Assembly: GCA_002494165.1 (NCBI GenBank)
Contig: DLBH01000073.1
Coordinates: 28,132 to 34,218 of the forward strand
Reading direction: 5' to 3'
Source: Lachnospiraceae bacterium UBA7026
GTDB lineage: Bacteria > Bacillota > Clostridia > Lachnospirales > Lachnospiraceae
Length of the DNA: 6,087 nt
Positions 1 through 5,648 of the stretch are shown here, piece by piece. The notes under the pieces are model-generated. The model did not search any database, was not told the origin of the DNA, and was given only the letters and a program-made list of their open reading frames with translations. Both the position numbers and the translations under genes were made by a program. Positions within the stretch are counted from its first letter, which is position 1. Every line of letters starts with the position of its first letter.

Positions 1-81
1 GCTGTCCGTTTTTCCCGGAGTCAGCCACCACAGGACCACTGTCCGTTTTTCCCACAAACACTACAGGGAATGTCTGACAGC
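1..81. repeat. Short repeat with inverted ends downstream of cdsA
   Basis: The 15-base sequence CTGTCCGTTTTTCCC occurs exactly at 2-16 and again at 39-53, a 37-base period. The segment 66-81 is an imperfect inverted copy: GGGAA at 66-70 and GACAGC at 76-81 are complementary to TTCCC and GCTGTC in the other copies, with a five-base unpaired middle. The segment could therefore fold as 39-53 against 66-80 or as 1-16 against 66-81. No T-run follows, so it is not a standard intrinsic terminator. It may be a dispersed palindromic or MITE-like repeat, or an RNA-processing structure. The window ends here, so its left boundary is unknown. I see no supportable gene in the 88 bases after the cdsA stop. 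Confidence 0.5.
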
Positions 82-88
82 CCGCTTG

Positions 89-898
89 TCACTTGAGCCC
101 CACAACCAGCACCAGGATATAGTAAATGATAGGTGCCGTAAAAATAATGCTGTCAAACCGGTCCAGGATACCCCCGTGACCAGGAATCAGATTACTGTAA
201 TCCTTCACATCGTAATTCCTTTTTATGGCGGACGCCGTAAGGTCACCTATGATGCTGATCGCGCCTCCCACGGCACAGACCAGGGCAAAAACCAGGACAG
301 GATTATAGCTTACCGTCAGGACTCTCCCAGCCCACAAACCATAAAGGGCACCCAGCAAACCGGCTCCCAGGATGCCTCCTACAGCTCCCTCAACCGTCTT
401 TTTAGGACTGAGGACCGGGGACATCTTATGTCTGCCAAAAAGTCTGCCGGCACAGTAGGCCAGGGTATCATTACCCCAGGCGCTAAGGAATACCAGGGCA
501 ATCATGTAGGCCCCGTTATCCAGAATACGGATTCTGTAGATACAGGACAACATCACCGCTACATAAAATATTCCAAAATAGGTGATCGCCACATCCGAAA
601 TCACATATTTGGGGAAAGTAAATACATATACCGCTGCCATAAGCATAAGGATCAGCAGCATCAGGGGCATAATATACTGGTCCAGCACAAGAAGCAGCAG
701 CAGATAATAAAGAATGGTACCAGTGTAAGCGATGACCGCCAGCCCTGATTTCTCCCGGCCGATCACCCGGATCAGCTCATATAGTCCTATCAGGGATATG
801 ACCGCTGTTGCGAGGAAGGTGACAATACCTCCGAAATAAAGGATGGCCACGGCCGCGATCACCAAAAAGATACCACTGATCAGTCTCTGTTTAAACAT
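89..898 (-). CDS. cdsA: Phosphatidate cytidylyltransferase (CDP-diacylglycerol synthase)
   Basis: This integral membrane enzyme makes CDP-diacylglycerol from phosphatidic acid and CTP, the branch point for anionic phospholipids. The 269-residue length is normal for the family. The sequence is dominated by hydrophobic segments, including about residues 8-45, 52-93, 103-121, 130-150, 171-192, 200-222 and 250-267. The C-terminal family signature is complete: S223-x-x-K-R, then K232-D233, then P-G-H241-G-G-x-x-D246-R-x-D249, which includes the expected metal-binding aspartates. A second conserved stretch, WGNDTLAY at 141-148 followed by SPKKT at 164-168, also fits. The ATG lies 14 bases after the uppS stop. 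A GGAGGAG ribosome binding site overlaps that gap, so the gene is probably co-transcribed with uppS. It is the last gene visible in the operon. Confidence 0.96.
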   Translation of the reverse strand: MFKQRLISGIFLVIAAVAILYFGGIVTFLATAVISLIGLYELIRVIGREKSGLAVIAYTGTILYYLLLLLVLDQYIMPLMLLILMLMAAVYVFTFPKYVISDVAITYFGIFYVAVMLSCIYRIRILDNGAYMIALVFLSAWGNDTLAYCAGRLFGRHKMSPVLSPKKTVEGAVGGILGAGLLGALYGLWAGRVLTVSYNPVLVFALVCAVGGAISIIGDLTASAIKRNYDVKDYSNLIPGHGGILDRFDSIIFTAPIIYYILVLVVGLK

Positions 899-912
899 GC
901 TTGTCTCCTCCG

Positions 913-1638
913 TCAGACGCCGCCGAAACGCCGGTCTCTGCTGCTGTAGTACTCTATTGCTTTAGCCAGCTCCTCCTTGTTGAAATCCGGCCATAAGACA
1001 TCTGTGAAATAAAACTCCGTGTAGGCCAGTTGCCAGAGCATCCAGTTGGAAAGCCTCTGCTCGCCGCTGGTCCGGATCATCAGGTCCGGATCCGGCAGGT
1101 CTCTGGTATCCAGGTAACCACAAAAGACTTCCTCCGTAACTGACTCAGGGGCCAGTCTGCCCTCGGTGCAGTCCCGGGCAAGGGCTCTGACAGCCCGGAT
1201 CATCTCATCCCTGCTGCCATAATTCAGGGCTATGGTAAAATTCAGCCCCGTATTGACCGAAGACACCCGCTCCAGCTCCTCGATGGCTTCAAGGATGTCC
1301 GGATCCAGCCTGGACCGCTCCCCGATTACCCGGACCTTCATATTATTTTTGGTCGTCCTGGCTATACTGTCTTTCAAATATTTGCGAAGCAGCCTCATCA
1401 GGGCCTTGACCTCTTTTTCCGGCCGTTTCCAGTTCTCCGTAGAAAAAGCGTAAACCGTCAGATATTTTATCCCCAGATCCCAGGCATCCTCACAGATCTG
1501 TTCCACCACCTTGGCTCCCTGGGAGTGCCCCATATTCCTGGGCATGAAATGTTTCTTTGCCCAGCGGCCGTTGCCGTCCAATATGATGGCCACATGCTGG
1601 GGGACCTTTAGAAGCTGTCCGTTAATTTCCTTTTCCAA
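913..1638 (-). CDS. uppS: Undecaprenyl (isoprenyl) diphosphate synthase, TTG start
   Basis: This cytoplasmic cis-prenyltransferase extends farnesyl diphosphate with isopentenyl units to give the C55 carrier lipid precursor for peptidoglycan and wall polymers. The 241-residue protein has the full family pattern. The catalytic loop I-L-D21-G-N-G-R-W is at 19-26, MGHSQGAK follows, then TVYAFSTENWKRP at about 61-73. Near the C-terminus RTSGEQRLSN and the aromatic stretch ending in DVLWPDF are present. The start is TTG at 1636-1638, seven bases after GGAGG (1646-1650). No upstream ATG fits, and the next in-frame ATG falls after the catalytic aspartate, so TTG must be the start. It lies 130 bases downstream of frr and 14 bases upstream of cdsA. 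Strict C55 product length is inferred from the family and cannot be read from the sequence. Confidence 0.96.
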   Translation of the reverse strand: MEKEINGQLLKVPQHVAIILDGNGRWAKKHFMPRNMGHSQGAKVVEQICEDAWDLGIKYLTVYAFSTENWKRPEKEVKALMRLLRKYLKDSIARTTKNNMKVRVIGERSRLDPDILEAIEELERVSSVNTGLNFTIALNYGSRDEMIRAVRALARDCTEGRLAPESVTEEVFCGYLDTRDLPDPDLMIRTSGEQRLSNWMLWQLAYTEFYFTDVLWPDFNKEELAKAIEYYSSRDRRFGGV

Positions 1639-1738
1639 TGATAATCCTCCGACTAAAGCTACAGGCAGCCGGGGTCTGCCGACTGCCTTATTTCAAAACA
1701 AATCTTGTCATGTTCTTCATACCAAACAAGAGTAACCC

Positions 1739-1759
1739 GGAAGGTTCTTGCCGCCTTCC
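1739..1759 (-). other. Small hairpin after frr, possible processing or attenuation site
   Basis: GGAAGG at 1739-1744 and CCTTCC at 1754-1759 form a six-base-pair stem with a nine-base loop, about ten bases after the frr stop in the 130-base gap before uppS. No uridine run follows, so full termination is unlikely. A second short GGCAG/CTGCC stem lies nearer uppS. I see no gene in this gap. The structure may modulate readthrough or mRNA stability, but that is inference. Confidence 0.25.
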
Positions 1760-1768
1760 CGCTCCCGA

Positions 1769-2314
1769 CTAAACAGTGAGGATCTCCTTGGTCTTCTTGT
1801 CGACAGCCTCGTCCACCTTCTTGATGTTCTTATCTGTCATCTTCTGAACCTTCTCAAGCTGATCCTTCTGGTCGTCCTCAGTGATCTCACTCTTCTTAAG
1901 CATCTTCTTAAAGCTGTCATTGGCATCCCTGCGGATATTGCGGATGGCTACCTTGGCTGCCTCTCCTTTTTTCTTTACATCCTTAGCCAGTTCCTTTCTG
2001 CGCTCTTCCGTAAGTTCCGGGAATACCAGCCGGATCACCTTGCCGTCGTTGTTAGGATTGATGCCGATATCAGAAGACTGGATGGCTCTCTCCACCACCT
2101 TGAGCATAGAAGTCTCCCAAGGCTGGATCACGATGGTTCTGGCGTCAGGAACCTGGACATTACCCACCTGCTGAATGGGGGTAGGAGTTCCGTAATAGTC
2201 TACTTTAAGCCTGTCAAGAACGTGAGGATTAGCCCTTCCGGCACGAATGGAATTAAACTCACGGTCAAGGTTCTCCAGGGTCTTCTGCATCTTCTCTTCA
2301 TATTTCTCGATCAT
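1769..2314 (-). CDS. frr: Ribosome recycling factor
   Basis: This cytoplasmic factor works with EF-G to split post-termination ribosomes into subunits. The 181-residue length is close to the usual 185. The conserved segments are easy to read: SIRAGRANPHVLDRLKVDYYG at about 22-42, TPIQQVGNVQVPDARTIVIQPW at about 45-66, the segment ending in IGINPNNDGKVIRLVFPELTEERR, and the long charged helical C-terminus, consistent with the L-shaped three-helix bundle. The ATG is preceded by AGGAGG (2324-2329), nine bases upstream. It lies 151 bases after pyrH, a gap filled largely by a tandem duplication described separately. The pyrH-frr linkage is very common in bacteria and supports co-transcription. Confidence 0.97.
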   Translation of the reverse strand: MIEKYEEKMQKTLENLDREFNSIRAGRANPHVLDRLKVDYYGTPTPIQQVGNVQVPDARTIVIQPWETSMLKVVERAIQSSDIGINPNNDGKVIRLVFPELTEERRKELAKDVKKKGEAAKVAIRNIRRDANDSFKKMLKKSEITEDDQKDQLEKVQKMTDKNIKKVDEAVDKKTKEILTV

Positions 2315-2347
2315 AAAATGTTACCTCCTGATGATCAGTTCCTATAG

Positions 2348-2372
2348 ATCGCAGCCTGCTTCCTGCCGCGAT
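2348..2372 (-). other. Weak hairpin upstream of frr
   Basis: ATCGC at 2348-2352 is complementary to GCGAT at 2368-2372, enclosing a 15-base loop in the leader of frr. An orphan AGGAGG (2375-2380) lies just before it in transcription order, with no start codon at a usable distance. The stem is short and the loop large, so a regulatory role is only a possibility. Confidence 0.2.
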
Positions 2373-2383
2373 AACCTCCTATG

Positions 2384-2467
2384 TCACATGACCGCTCTGA
2401 CGGCGTCATGGTTCATTCTTTCTTACATCACATGTCCGCCCTGACGGCGTCATGATTCATTCTTTCT
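2384..2467 (-). repeat. 40-base tandem repeat between pyrH and frr (44-base period)
   Basis: Two copies, 2384-2423 and 2428-2467, match at 37 of 40 positions. The copy nearer pyrH overlaps the pyrH stop codon. Each copy contains a partial palindrome, CATGAC against GTCATG in 2384-2423 and CATG against CATG in the other, around a CCG/CGG inner stem. Each can therefore fold into a small hairpin in the transcript. Each copy also contains a 10-codon frame starting with ATG and ending in TGA, at 2428-2460 (MNHDAVRADM) and 2384-2416 (MNHDAVRAVM). Of the three base differences, all within these frames, two are synonymous. The frames have only a purine-rich GAAAGA directly against the ATG and no well-spaced ribosome binding site, so translation is doubtful. 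Confidence 0.85.
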
Positions 2468-3179
2468 AAACAGTCACATAAGTACCGGTGAACCGCCCGT
2501 TCATCGTATTGACGATGCTGTTCTCTTCCTCCAGGCCAAAAATGACAAGGGGCATACGGTTCTCCAGACATAAAATCGTAGCAGCCAGATCGATGACCTG
2601 CAGCTTCTTGTCCAGAACTTCCTCCAGGGAAATCTCATCGAACTTGACAGCCTGGTCATTCAGCTTGGGATCGCTGTCATATACTCCGTCGATAGCCTTG
2701 GCCAGAAGGATGGCATCAGCTTCAATCTCAATAGCCCGGAGAGCCGTGGCCGTATCCGTTGAAAAATAAGGATGGCCGGTTCCCCCGGCAAAGAAAATAA
2801 CCTCGCCGGCCTCAAGAGCTTCCAGGGCCTTATCTTTGGAGAAGAGATCTGAAAAGGTCCCACAGGAAAAAGGAGTAAAAATCCTGGTCTTCATTCCTTC
2901 CTGCCGAAGCATGTCAGACACATAAATACAGTTCATCACCGTGGCCAGCATACCGATCTGGTCTGCCTTGGTCCGCTCCATACCCTCGCTGGTACGTCCC
3001 CGCCAGAAATTACCTCCACCGATGACGATGGCAGTCTGGACACCCATATCCACGACTTCCTTTATCTGCCTGGCAACTCCGCGCACAGTATGCTCATCAA
3101 AGCCTGTCTTATTCTCACCTGCCAGCGCCTCGCCGGAAAGCTTCAGCAGTACGCGGTTTAAATTCTTCAATTCCTTCAT
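2466..3179 (-). CDS. pyrH: UMP kinase (uridylate kinase)
   Basis: This cytoplasmic enzyme phosphorylates UMP to UDP using ATP, the committed step to UTP and CTP. It belongs to the amino-acid kinase fold, not the NMP kinase fold. Its 237 residues match the family length. Visible motifs are LLKLSGEAL (11-19, with K13), the glycine loop GGGNFWRGR (54-62), DQIGM (73-77), the UMP-binding GGTGHPYFSTDTA (132-144) and the nucleotide-binding AKAIDGVYDSDP (160-171). The ATG has GGAGG (3186-3190) six bases upstream. It starts 16 bases after a small unrecognised gene and shares that gene's promoter. In many Firmicutes rpsB and tsf lie directly upstream; here they do not, so pyrH has a separate transcription start. 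UTP or GTP regulation is known for the family but not visible here. Confidence 0.97.
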   Translation of the reverse strand: MKELKNLNRVLLKLSGEALAGENKTGFDEHTVRGVARQIKEVVDMGVQTAIVIGGGNFWRGRTSEGMERTKADQIGMLATVMNCIYVSDMLRQEGMKTRIFTPFSCGTFSDLFSKDKALEALEAGEVIFFAGGTGHPYFSTDTATALRAIEIEADAILLAKAIDGVYDSDPKLNDQAVKFDEISLEEVLDKKLQVIDLAATILCLENRMPLVIFGLEEENSIVNTMNGRFTGTYVTV

Positions 3180-3195
3180 GGTAAACCTCCGTGAA

Positions 3196-3393
3196 TTATT
3201 TCAGGATAATCCTCCTCCCGACGGCATCAAAACGCAATTCTGACATGCGAAAACCTTCATCGACATCTACAAAGCGAAGCAATCCTTCCCTGTATTCCTT
3301 CACCGGATAGTTCATCGATAACATGGCAGCATAAAAGCCCTCTATTATTTTGTAAGCTTCTCTGCGTGATACGCCTGTCAGCAGCACCTTCAT
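3196..3393 (-). CDS. Unrecognised 65-residue protein, first gene of the pyrH operon
   Basis: I do not recognise this protein. It begins MKVLLTGVSR and ends GRRIILK, is basic, and has a predicted helix around residues 10-28 (REAYKIIEGF and following) and alternating beta-like segments after residue 35. There is no signal peptide, membrane segment or metal motif. The start at 3391-3393 is preferred because a GGGGGTAA ribosome binding site lies seven bases upstream. The frame is open further upstream, but that extension would cross the promoter, the terminator and the end of the preceding gene. The stop lies 16 bases before pyrH, so the two are almost certainly co-transcribed from the promoter at 3439-3467. 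A small regulator or nucleic-acid-binding role is possible but not shown. Confidence 0.75.
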   Translation of the reverse strand: MKVLLTGVSRREAYKIIEGFYAAMLSMNYPVKEYREGLLRFVDVDEGFRMSELRFDAVGRRIILK

Positions 3394-3408
3394 ACCATTA
3401 CCCCCGAA

Positions 3409-3424
3409 TCTGTCAAACGACAGA
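3409..3424 (-). promoter_or_regulatory. Perfect leader hairpin next to the ribosome binding site
   Basis: TCTGTC (3409-3414) and GACAGA (3419-3424) are perfect inverted repeats around a four-base loop. In the transcript this hairpin sits between the predicted transcription start near 3432 and the GGGGG ribosome binding site at 3401-3405, three bases from it. It could influence translation of the 65-residue gene or act at the DNA level as an operator dyad. No known riboswitch is recognisable in a leader this short. Confidence 0.45.
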
Positions 3425-3438
3425 ATAATCCTGATATC

Positions 3439-3467
3439 ATTATATCCCATCCCACTATTCTTGTAAA
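3439..3467 (-). promoter_or_regulatory. Sigma-A-type promoter for the 65-aa gene-pyrH-frr-uppS-cdsA operon
   Basis: Reading the minus strand, a -35 box TTTACA (3462-3467, five of six consensus bases) is followed by exactly 17 bases and a perfect TATAAT -10 box (3439-3444). Transcription should start near 3432, giving a leader of about 40 bases before the ATG at 3393. The promoter lies 36 bases downstream of the preceding gene's terminator, as expected for an independent operon. This is the strongest promoter match in the window. Confidence 0.85.
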
Positions 3468-3502
3468 GAAACTTTACCCCTGTCAGATTTACATATAAAT
3501 CC

Positions 3503-3532
3503 AAAAAAAGGACCCGCCAGCAGGCGGGTCCT
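3503..3532 (-). terminator. Intrinsic terminator of the FKBP-type lipoprotein gene
   Basis: On the minus strand GGACCCGCC pairs perfectly with GGCGGGTCC around a TGCT loop (stem arms 3523-3531 and 3510-3518). Seven thymines follow directly (3503-3509). The hairpin begins 22 bases after the stop codon at 3554. The GC-rich nine-pair stem with an immediate U-tract is a textbook factor-independent terminator. Confidence 0.95.
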
Positions 3533-3553
3533 GAAACTTTCCGGAGAAAGCAC

Positions 3554-4753
3554 TTATTCTTCTTCAGACTGGGTCTCTTCTGCCTCAGTGTCAGCTTCTT
3601 CAGTTGCGGCTTCCGTCTCACTTGTCTGCGCGGCCTCTGTGGTCGCCGGCTCGACTTCCCTGGAAGTCTCTCTGATCTTCTTAATCACCAGCTCATTCAA
3701 GGCATAACGGTTGAGATATGCCTTGGTGTACTGCTCCACATACTCATCAATATTATCCACCTGCAGCATGGTCTTAATATCTTCGTCAGTCGCCTTGAGA
3801 TCCTGCTCCTTGGCGATTGCGTCAGCGATCAGGTATACCTTCACACTCTCTTCTGCAGTACTGTAATATTTCTCCTTTAAAGCATCCTCACCATCAATAT
3901 TCTGGGACTTAAGATAGTCTTCGAAATTGTAGCCGTACATGGCAAGCTGGGACTTCATGGAATCGATATAGACATCCACAAAAGGATTAACCACGTCAGC
4001 GGGAATCTCCTTAAAAGTACTGTTCTCAAGGAGATAATTCCAGAGGTAATTCGTATACTTGCTGTCCTGGAGCTGGGTCTTTGTTTTCTTCTTCAGCTCC
4101 TTGACTGTCGCGACACCCTGGGAAGTCTCGTAATTCTCCTTGACAAACTCATCCGTCAGCTCGGGAGTAACTGTCTCAATAATACTGTTGATCTTAACCT
4201 TGAATACAGCTTCCTTGCCGGCTAAATCTGCCTGGGCGTAATCCTCGGGAAATGTAACTGTCACATCTACTTCTTCCCCGGGCTTCTTTCCCACCAGCTG
4301 CTCCTCAAAATTATCGATAAAGGTACCGGATCCGATAGTAAGTCTCTGTCCCTGGGCCGTTCCTCCGTCAAAGGCAGTCCCGTCGATAGTTCCCTCATAA
4401 TCAATATTTACCAGGTCTCCGTCCTTGATCTTCCGGTCGGTGATCTCATTCTCTGTGGTATGACTGGACAGCAGGCTGTCGATCTGCTCCTGGACCTCAT
4501 CCTTAGTCACTTCAACCTGGTCCCTGGGAATCTCAAGATTGGTATATTGGCAAACAGTCACATAGTCTGCAGCATTGACATTGGCAAGGGTTCCATCTTC
4601 ATTGAGACCGGTACTGTAATCGACAGTGATCTGCTCTGGAACACTCTCCGTTGTCGCCTCGGCTGCTGTCTCATCTTTCTTGCTGCTTCCACAGCCGGCA
4701 AGCAGGGCAGCACCCATAACTCCTGCCATAACCATTAGAACTAGTTTCTTCAT
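3554..4753 (-). CDS. Exported lipoprotein with trigger-factor-type FKBP peptidyl-prolyl isomerase domain
   Basis: The 399-residue protein starts with a lipoprotein signal: basic MKK, a hydrophobic core, and the lipobox LAGC with C21 as the predicted lipidated residue. It should therefore be anchored outside the membrane. After a linker, residues 80-97 resemble the segment preceding the trigger factor PPIase domain. Residues 109-192 form an FKBP-like domain (DGDLVNIDYEGTIDGTAFDGG, then FEEQLVGKKPGEEVDVTVTFPEDY). Residues 195-360 look like the helical SurA/trigger-factor C-terminal chaperone region. The tail 366-399 is acidic and rich in T, E and A. The ribosome-binding N-domain of true Tig is absent. 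It probably aids folding or maturation of secreted proteins. Genuine isomerase activity is inferred. AGGAGG (4764-4769) lies ten bases before the ATG. Confidence 0.9.
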   Translation of the reverse strand: MKKLVLMVMAGVMGAALLAGCGSSKKDETAAEATTESVPEQITVDYSTGLNEDGTLANVNAADYVTVCQYTNLEIPRDQVEVTKDEVQEQIDSLLSSHTTENEITDRKIKDGDLVNIDYEGTIDGTAFDGGTAQGQRLTIGSGTFIDNFEEQLVGKKPGEEVDVTVTFPEDYAQADLAGKEAVFKVKINSIIETVTPELTDEFVKENYETSQGVATVKELKKKTKTQLQDSKYTNYLWNYLLENSTFKEIPADVVNPFVDVYIDSMKSQLAMYGYNFEDYLKSQNIDGEDALKEKYYSTAEESVKVYLIADAIAKEQDLKATDEDIKTMLQVDNIDEYVEQYTKAYLNRYALNELVIKKIRETSREVEPATTEAAQTSETEAATEEADTEAEETQSEEE

Positions 4754-4786
4754 TTCGGATCTTCCTCCTTTATCCCTGATGTTATT

Positions 4787-4816
4787 ATTATATCTAAGTC
4801 CACTTTCCTATGTCCC
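4787..4816 (-). promoter_or_regulatory. Likely promoter of the FKBP-type lipoprotein gene
   Basis: On the minus strand GGGACA (4811-4816, four of six consensus bases) is followed by an 18-base spacer and a perfect TATAAT (4787-4792). The predicted start near 4780 gives a leader of about 27 bases containing the AGGAGG ribosome binding site. It occupies the 70-base gap after the TPR/Sel1-like gene, where I see no terminator, so readthrough from upstream is also possible. Confidence 0.55.
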
Positions 4817-4823
4817 GCTTCAA

Positions 4824-5495
4824 TCAGGCTGTCTCCAGCTCACCGATAATCTCATCGGCCAGGGCATCGGCAATCCGCCCGTCCCTGGCGATGCAGCAAC
4901 AGGCATACTTCAGGGCTTTGGGCAGTGACTTCTCCACTCCCCTGCCCTCATGGTACATGGTGGCCAGACTGTAGTAAGCCATCCGGTACTCAGCCAGATT
5001 CACGGCATTCATGAAACTGGCCGCCGCTTCTTCGTAATCGCCGGCGTGATAATAACGGGTTCCGACCTGGTACATCTTTTTGGCGGTGGCAAGATTCGCT
5101 TCAAAACTCTTCTCCCTCTCCAACCGGTAGGCCCTGGCAATCTTTCTTGCCTTAACCACAGACTTTTCATACTTCATATTCACTTCATAGCGGTCATCGC
5201 TCTTTTTGATCAGAAGTGTCTGTGTCGTCAATGCCTCCAGCAGCTGTCTGAGCAGGTCATCGGCCTCCTCGTAGGCCACATCACAATAAAGGAGCTTCCT
5301 GGCTGCCTTAAGATCCACCTGTGTGCCCCCGGTAAGGGGTAGCTGTCCCAGGAAAAATACGGAGTGTTTCATCACCCTTTTTTTATCTTCCACATCCGAA
5401 GCACTCTCCACCATCCTGGCCATCTTCTCGATATTATCTTTCTCCAATGTACGGCCGTCAAGCATCGACAGGATTCTTGACTGATCCACTGCCAT
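4824..5495 (-). CDS. Unrecognised 223-residue protein with TPR/Sel1-like C-terminus
   Basis: I cannot name this protein. There is no signal peptide or membrane segment, so it is probably cytoplasmic. Residues 1-120 are helical, charged and unassigned. Residues 143-165 (VGTRYYHAGDYEEAAASFMNAV) look like a TPR-type helix pair, and residues 172-206 (YYSLATMYHEGRGVEKSLPKA and following) match the Sel1-like repeat pattern with the characteristic G-x-G-V turn. Such repeats usually mediate protein-protein contacts. Three adjacent cysteines (199-201) are notable. The ATG is preceded by GGGGGTGAAGAG, a Shine-Dalgarno variant that would use one G-U pair. It stands alone between trxA's terminator and the lipoprotein promoter. 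A scaffold or adaptor function is inference. Confidence 0.85.
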   Translation of the reverse strand: MAVDQSRILSMLDGRTLEKDNIEKMARMVESASDVEDKKRVMKHSVFFLGQLPLTGGTQVDLKAARKLLYCDVAYEEADDLLRQLLEALTTQTLLIKKSDDRYEVNMKYEKSVVKARKIARAYRLEREKSFEANLATAKKMYQVGTRYYHAGDYEEAAASFMNAVNLAEYRMAYYSLATMYHEGRGVEKSLPKALKYACCCIARDGRIADALADEIIGELETA

Positions 5496-5556
5496 CTCTT
5501 CACCCCCAGTTAACTATTATCTTCAGCTAAAAATTATCTTCTAGTCTAACCAGTTT

Positions 5557-5571
5557 CCGGCTCAAAGCCGG
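5557..5571 (-). other. Leader hairpin upstream of the TPR/Sel1-like gene
   Basis: CCGGCT (5557-5562) and AGCCGG (5566-5571) are perfect inverted repeats with a three-base loop. No uridine tract follows. The hairpin would lie near the 5' end of the transcript if the weak promoter at 5583-5610 is used. Two direct copies of GAAGATAAT (minus strand; 5516-5524 and 5533-5541) lie between it and the gene. It may stabilise the 5' end or bind a regulator; neither is shown. Confidence 0.35.
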
Positions 5572-5582
5572 CGCCAACTCTT

Positions 5583-5610
5583 TTTATACCTGGTAAGTCA
5601 TGAATCTCCA
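5583..5610 (-). promoter_or_regulatory. Weak candidate promoter for the TPR/Sel1-like gene
   Basis: On the minus strand TGGAGA (5605-5610, four of six) is followed by 16 bases and TATAAA (5583-5588, five of six). It lies directly after the trxA terminator, where a promoter for the next gene is expected, and would give a leader of roughly 80 bases. The -35 box is poor, so this is tentative. Confidence 0.3.
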
Positions 5611-5638
5611 CAAAAGAAGCCGGGGCAGGGCCCGGCTT
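5611..5638 (-). terminator. Intrinsic terminator of trxA
   Basis: On the minus strand AAGCCGGG pairs with CCCGGCTT (arms 5631-5638 and 5617-5624) around a six-base loop, beginning about ten bases after the trxA stop and followed by CTTTT. The U-tract is short but the stem is GC-rich. A run of five thymines on the plus-strand side means it could also act in the other direction, although no plus-strand gene is seen. Confidence 0.8.
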
Positions 5639-5648
5639 TTTCTTACAG

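Noticed and set aside
1..88. Open readthrough of about 29 codons after the cdsA TGA, also readable from an internal GTG
   Set aside because: There is no ribosome binding site, the frame is built from the repeat sequence, and chance readily explains so short an open stretch.
86..748. Long plus-strand open frame of 220 codons opposite cdsA
   Set aside because: It is fully antisense to a clear cdsA, its composition is rich in Q, H and R without any domain, and it has no ribosome binding site.
1748..2347. Plus-strand 199-codon open frame opposite frr
   Set aside because: It mirrors frr codons, is leucine-rich as expected for the antisense of a lysine/glutamate-rich helical protein, and shows no domain or start signal.
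2375..2380. Orphan AGGAGG as the start signal of a further small gene
   Set aside because: No ATG, GTG or TTG occurs at a workable distance downstream before the frr leader.
2384..2467. CRISPR-like array
   Set aside because: There are only two copies separated by four bases, with no spacer-sized unique sequence and no cas genes.
3394..3621. Upstream extension of the 65-residue gene to 141 codons
   Set aside because: The extension runs through the promoter, the terminator and the 3' end of the lipoprotein gene, so the transcript would not contain it.
5516..5538. Two GATAAT boxes before the TPR/Sel1-like gene as -10 elements
   Set aside because: No acceptable -35 hexamer lies 16 to 18 bases upstream of either box.
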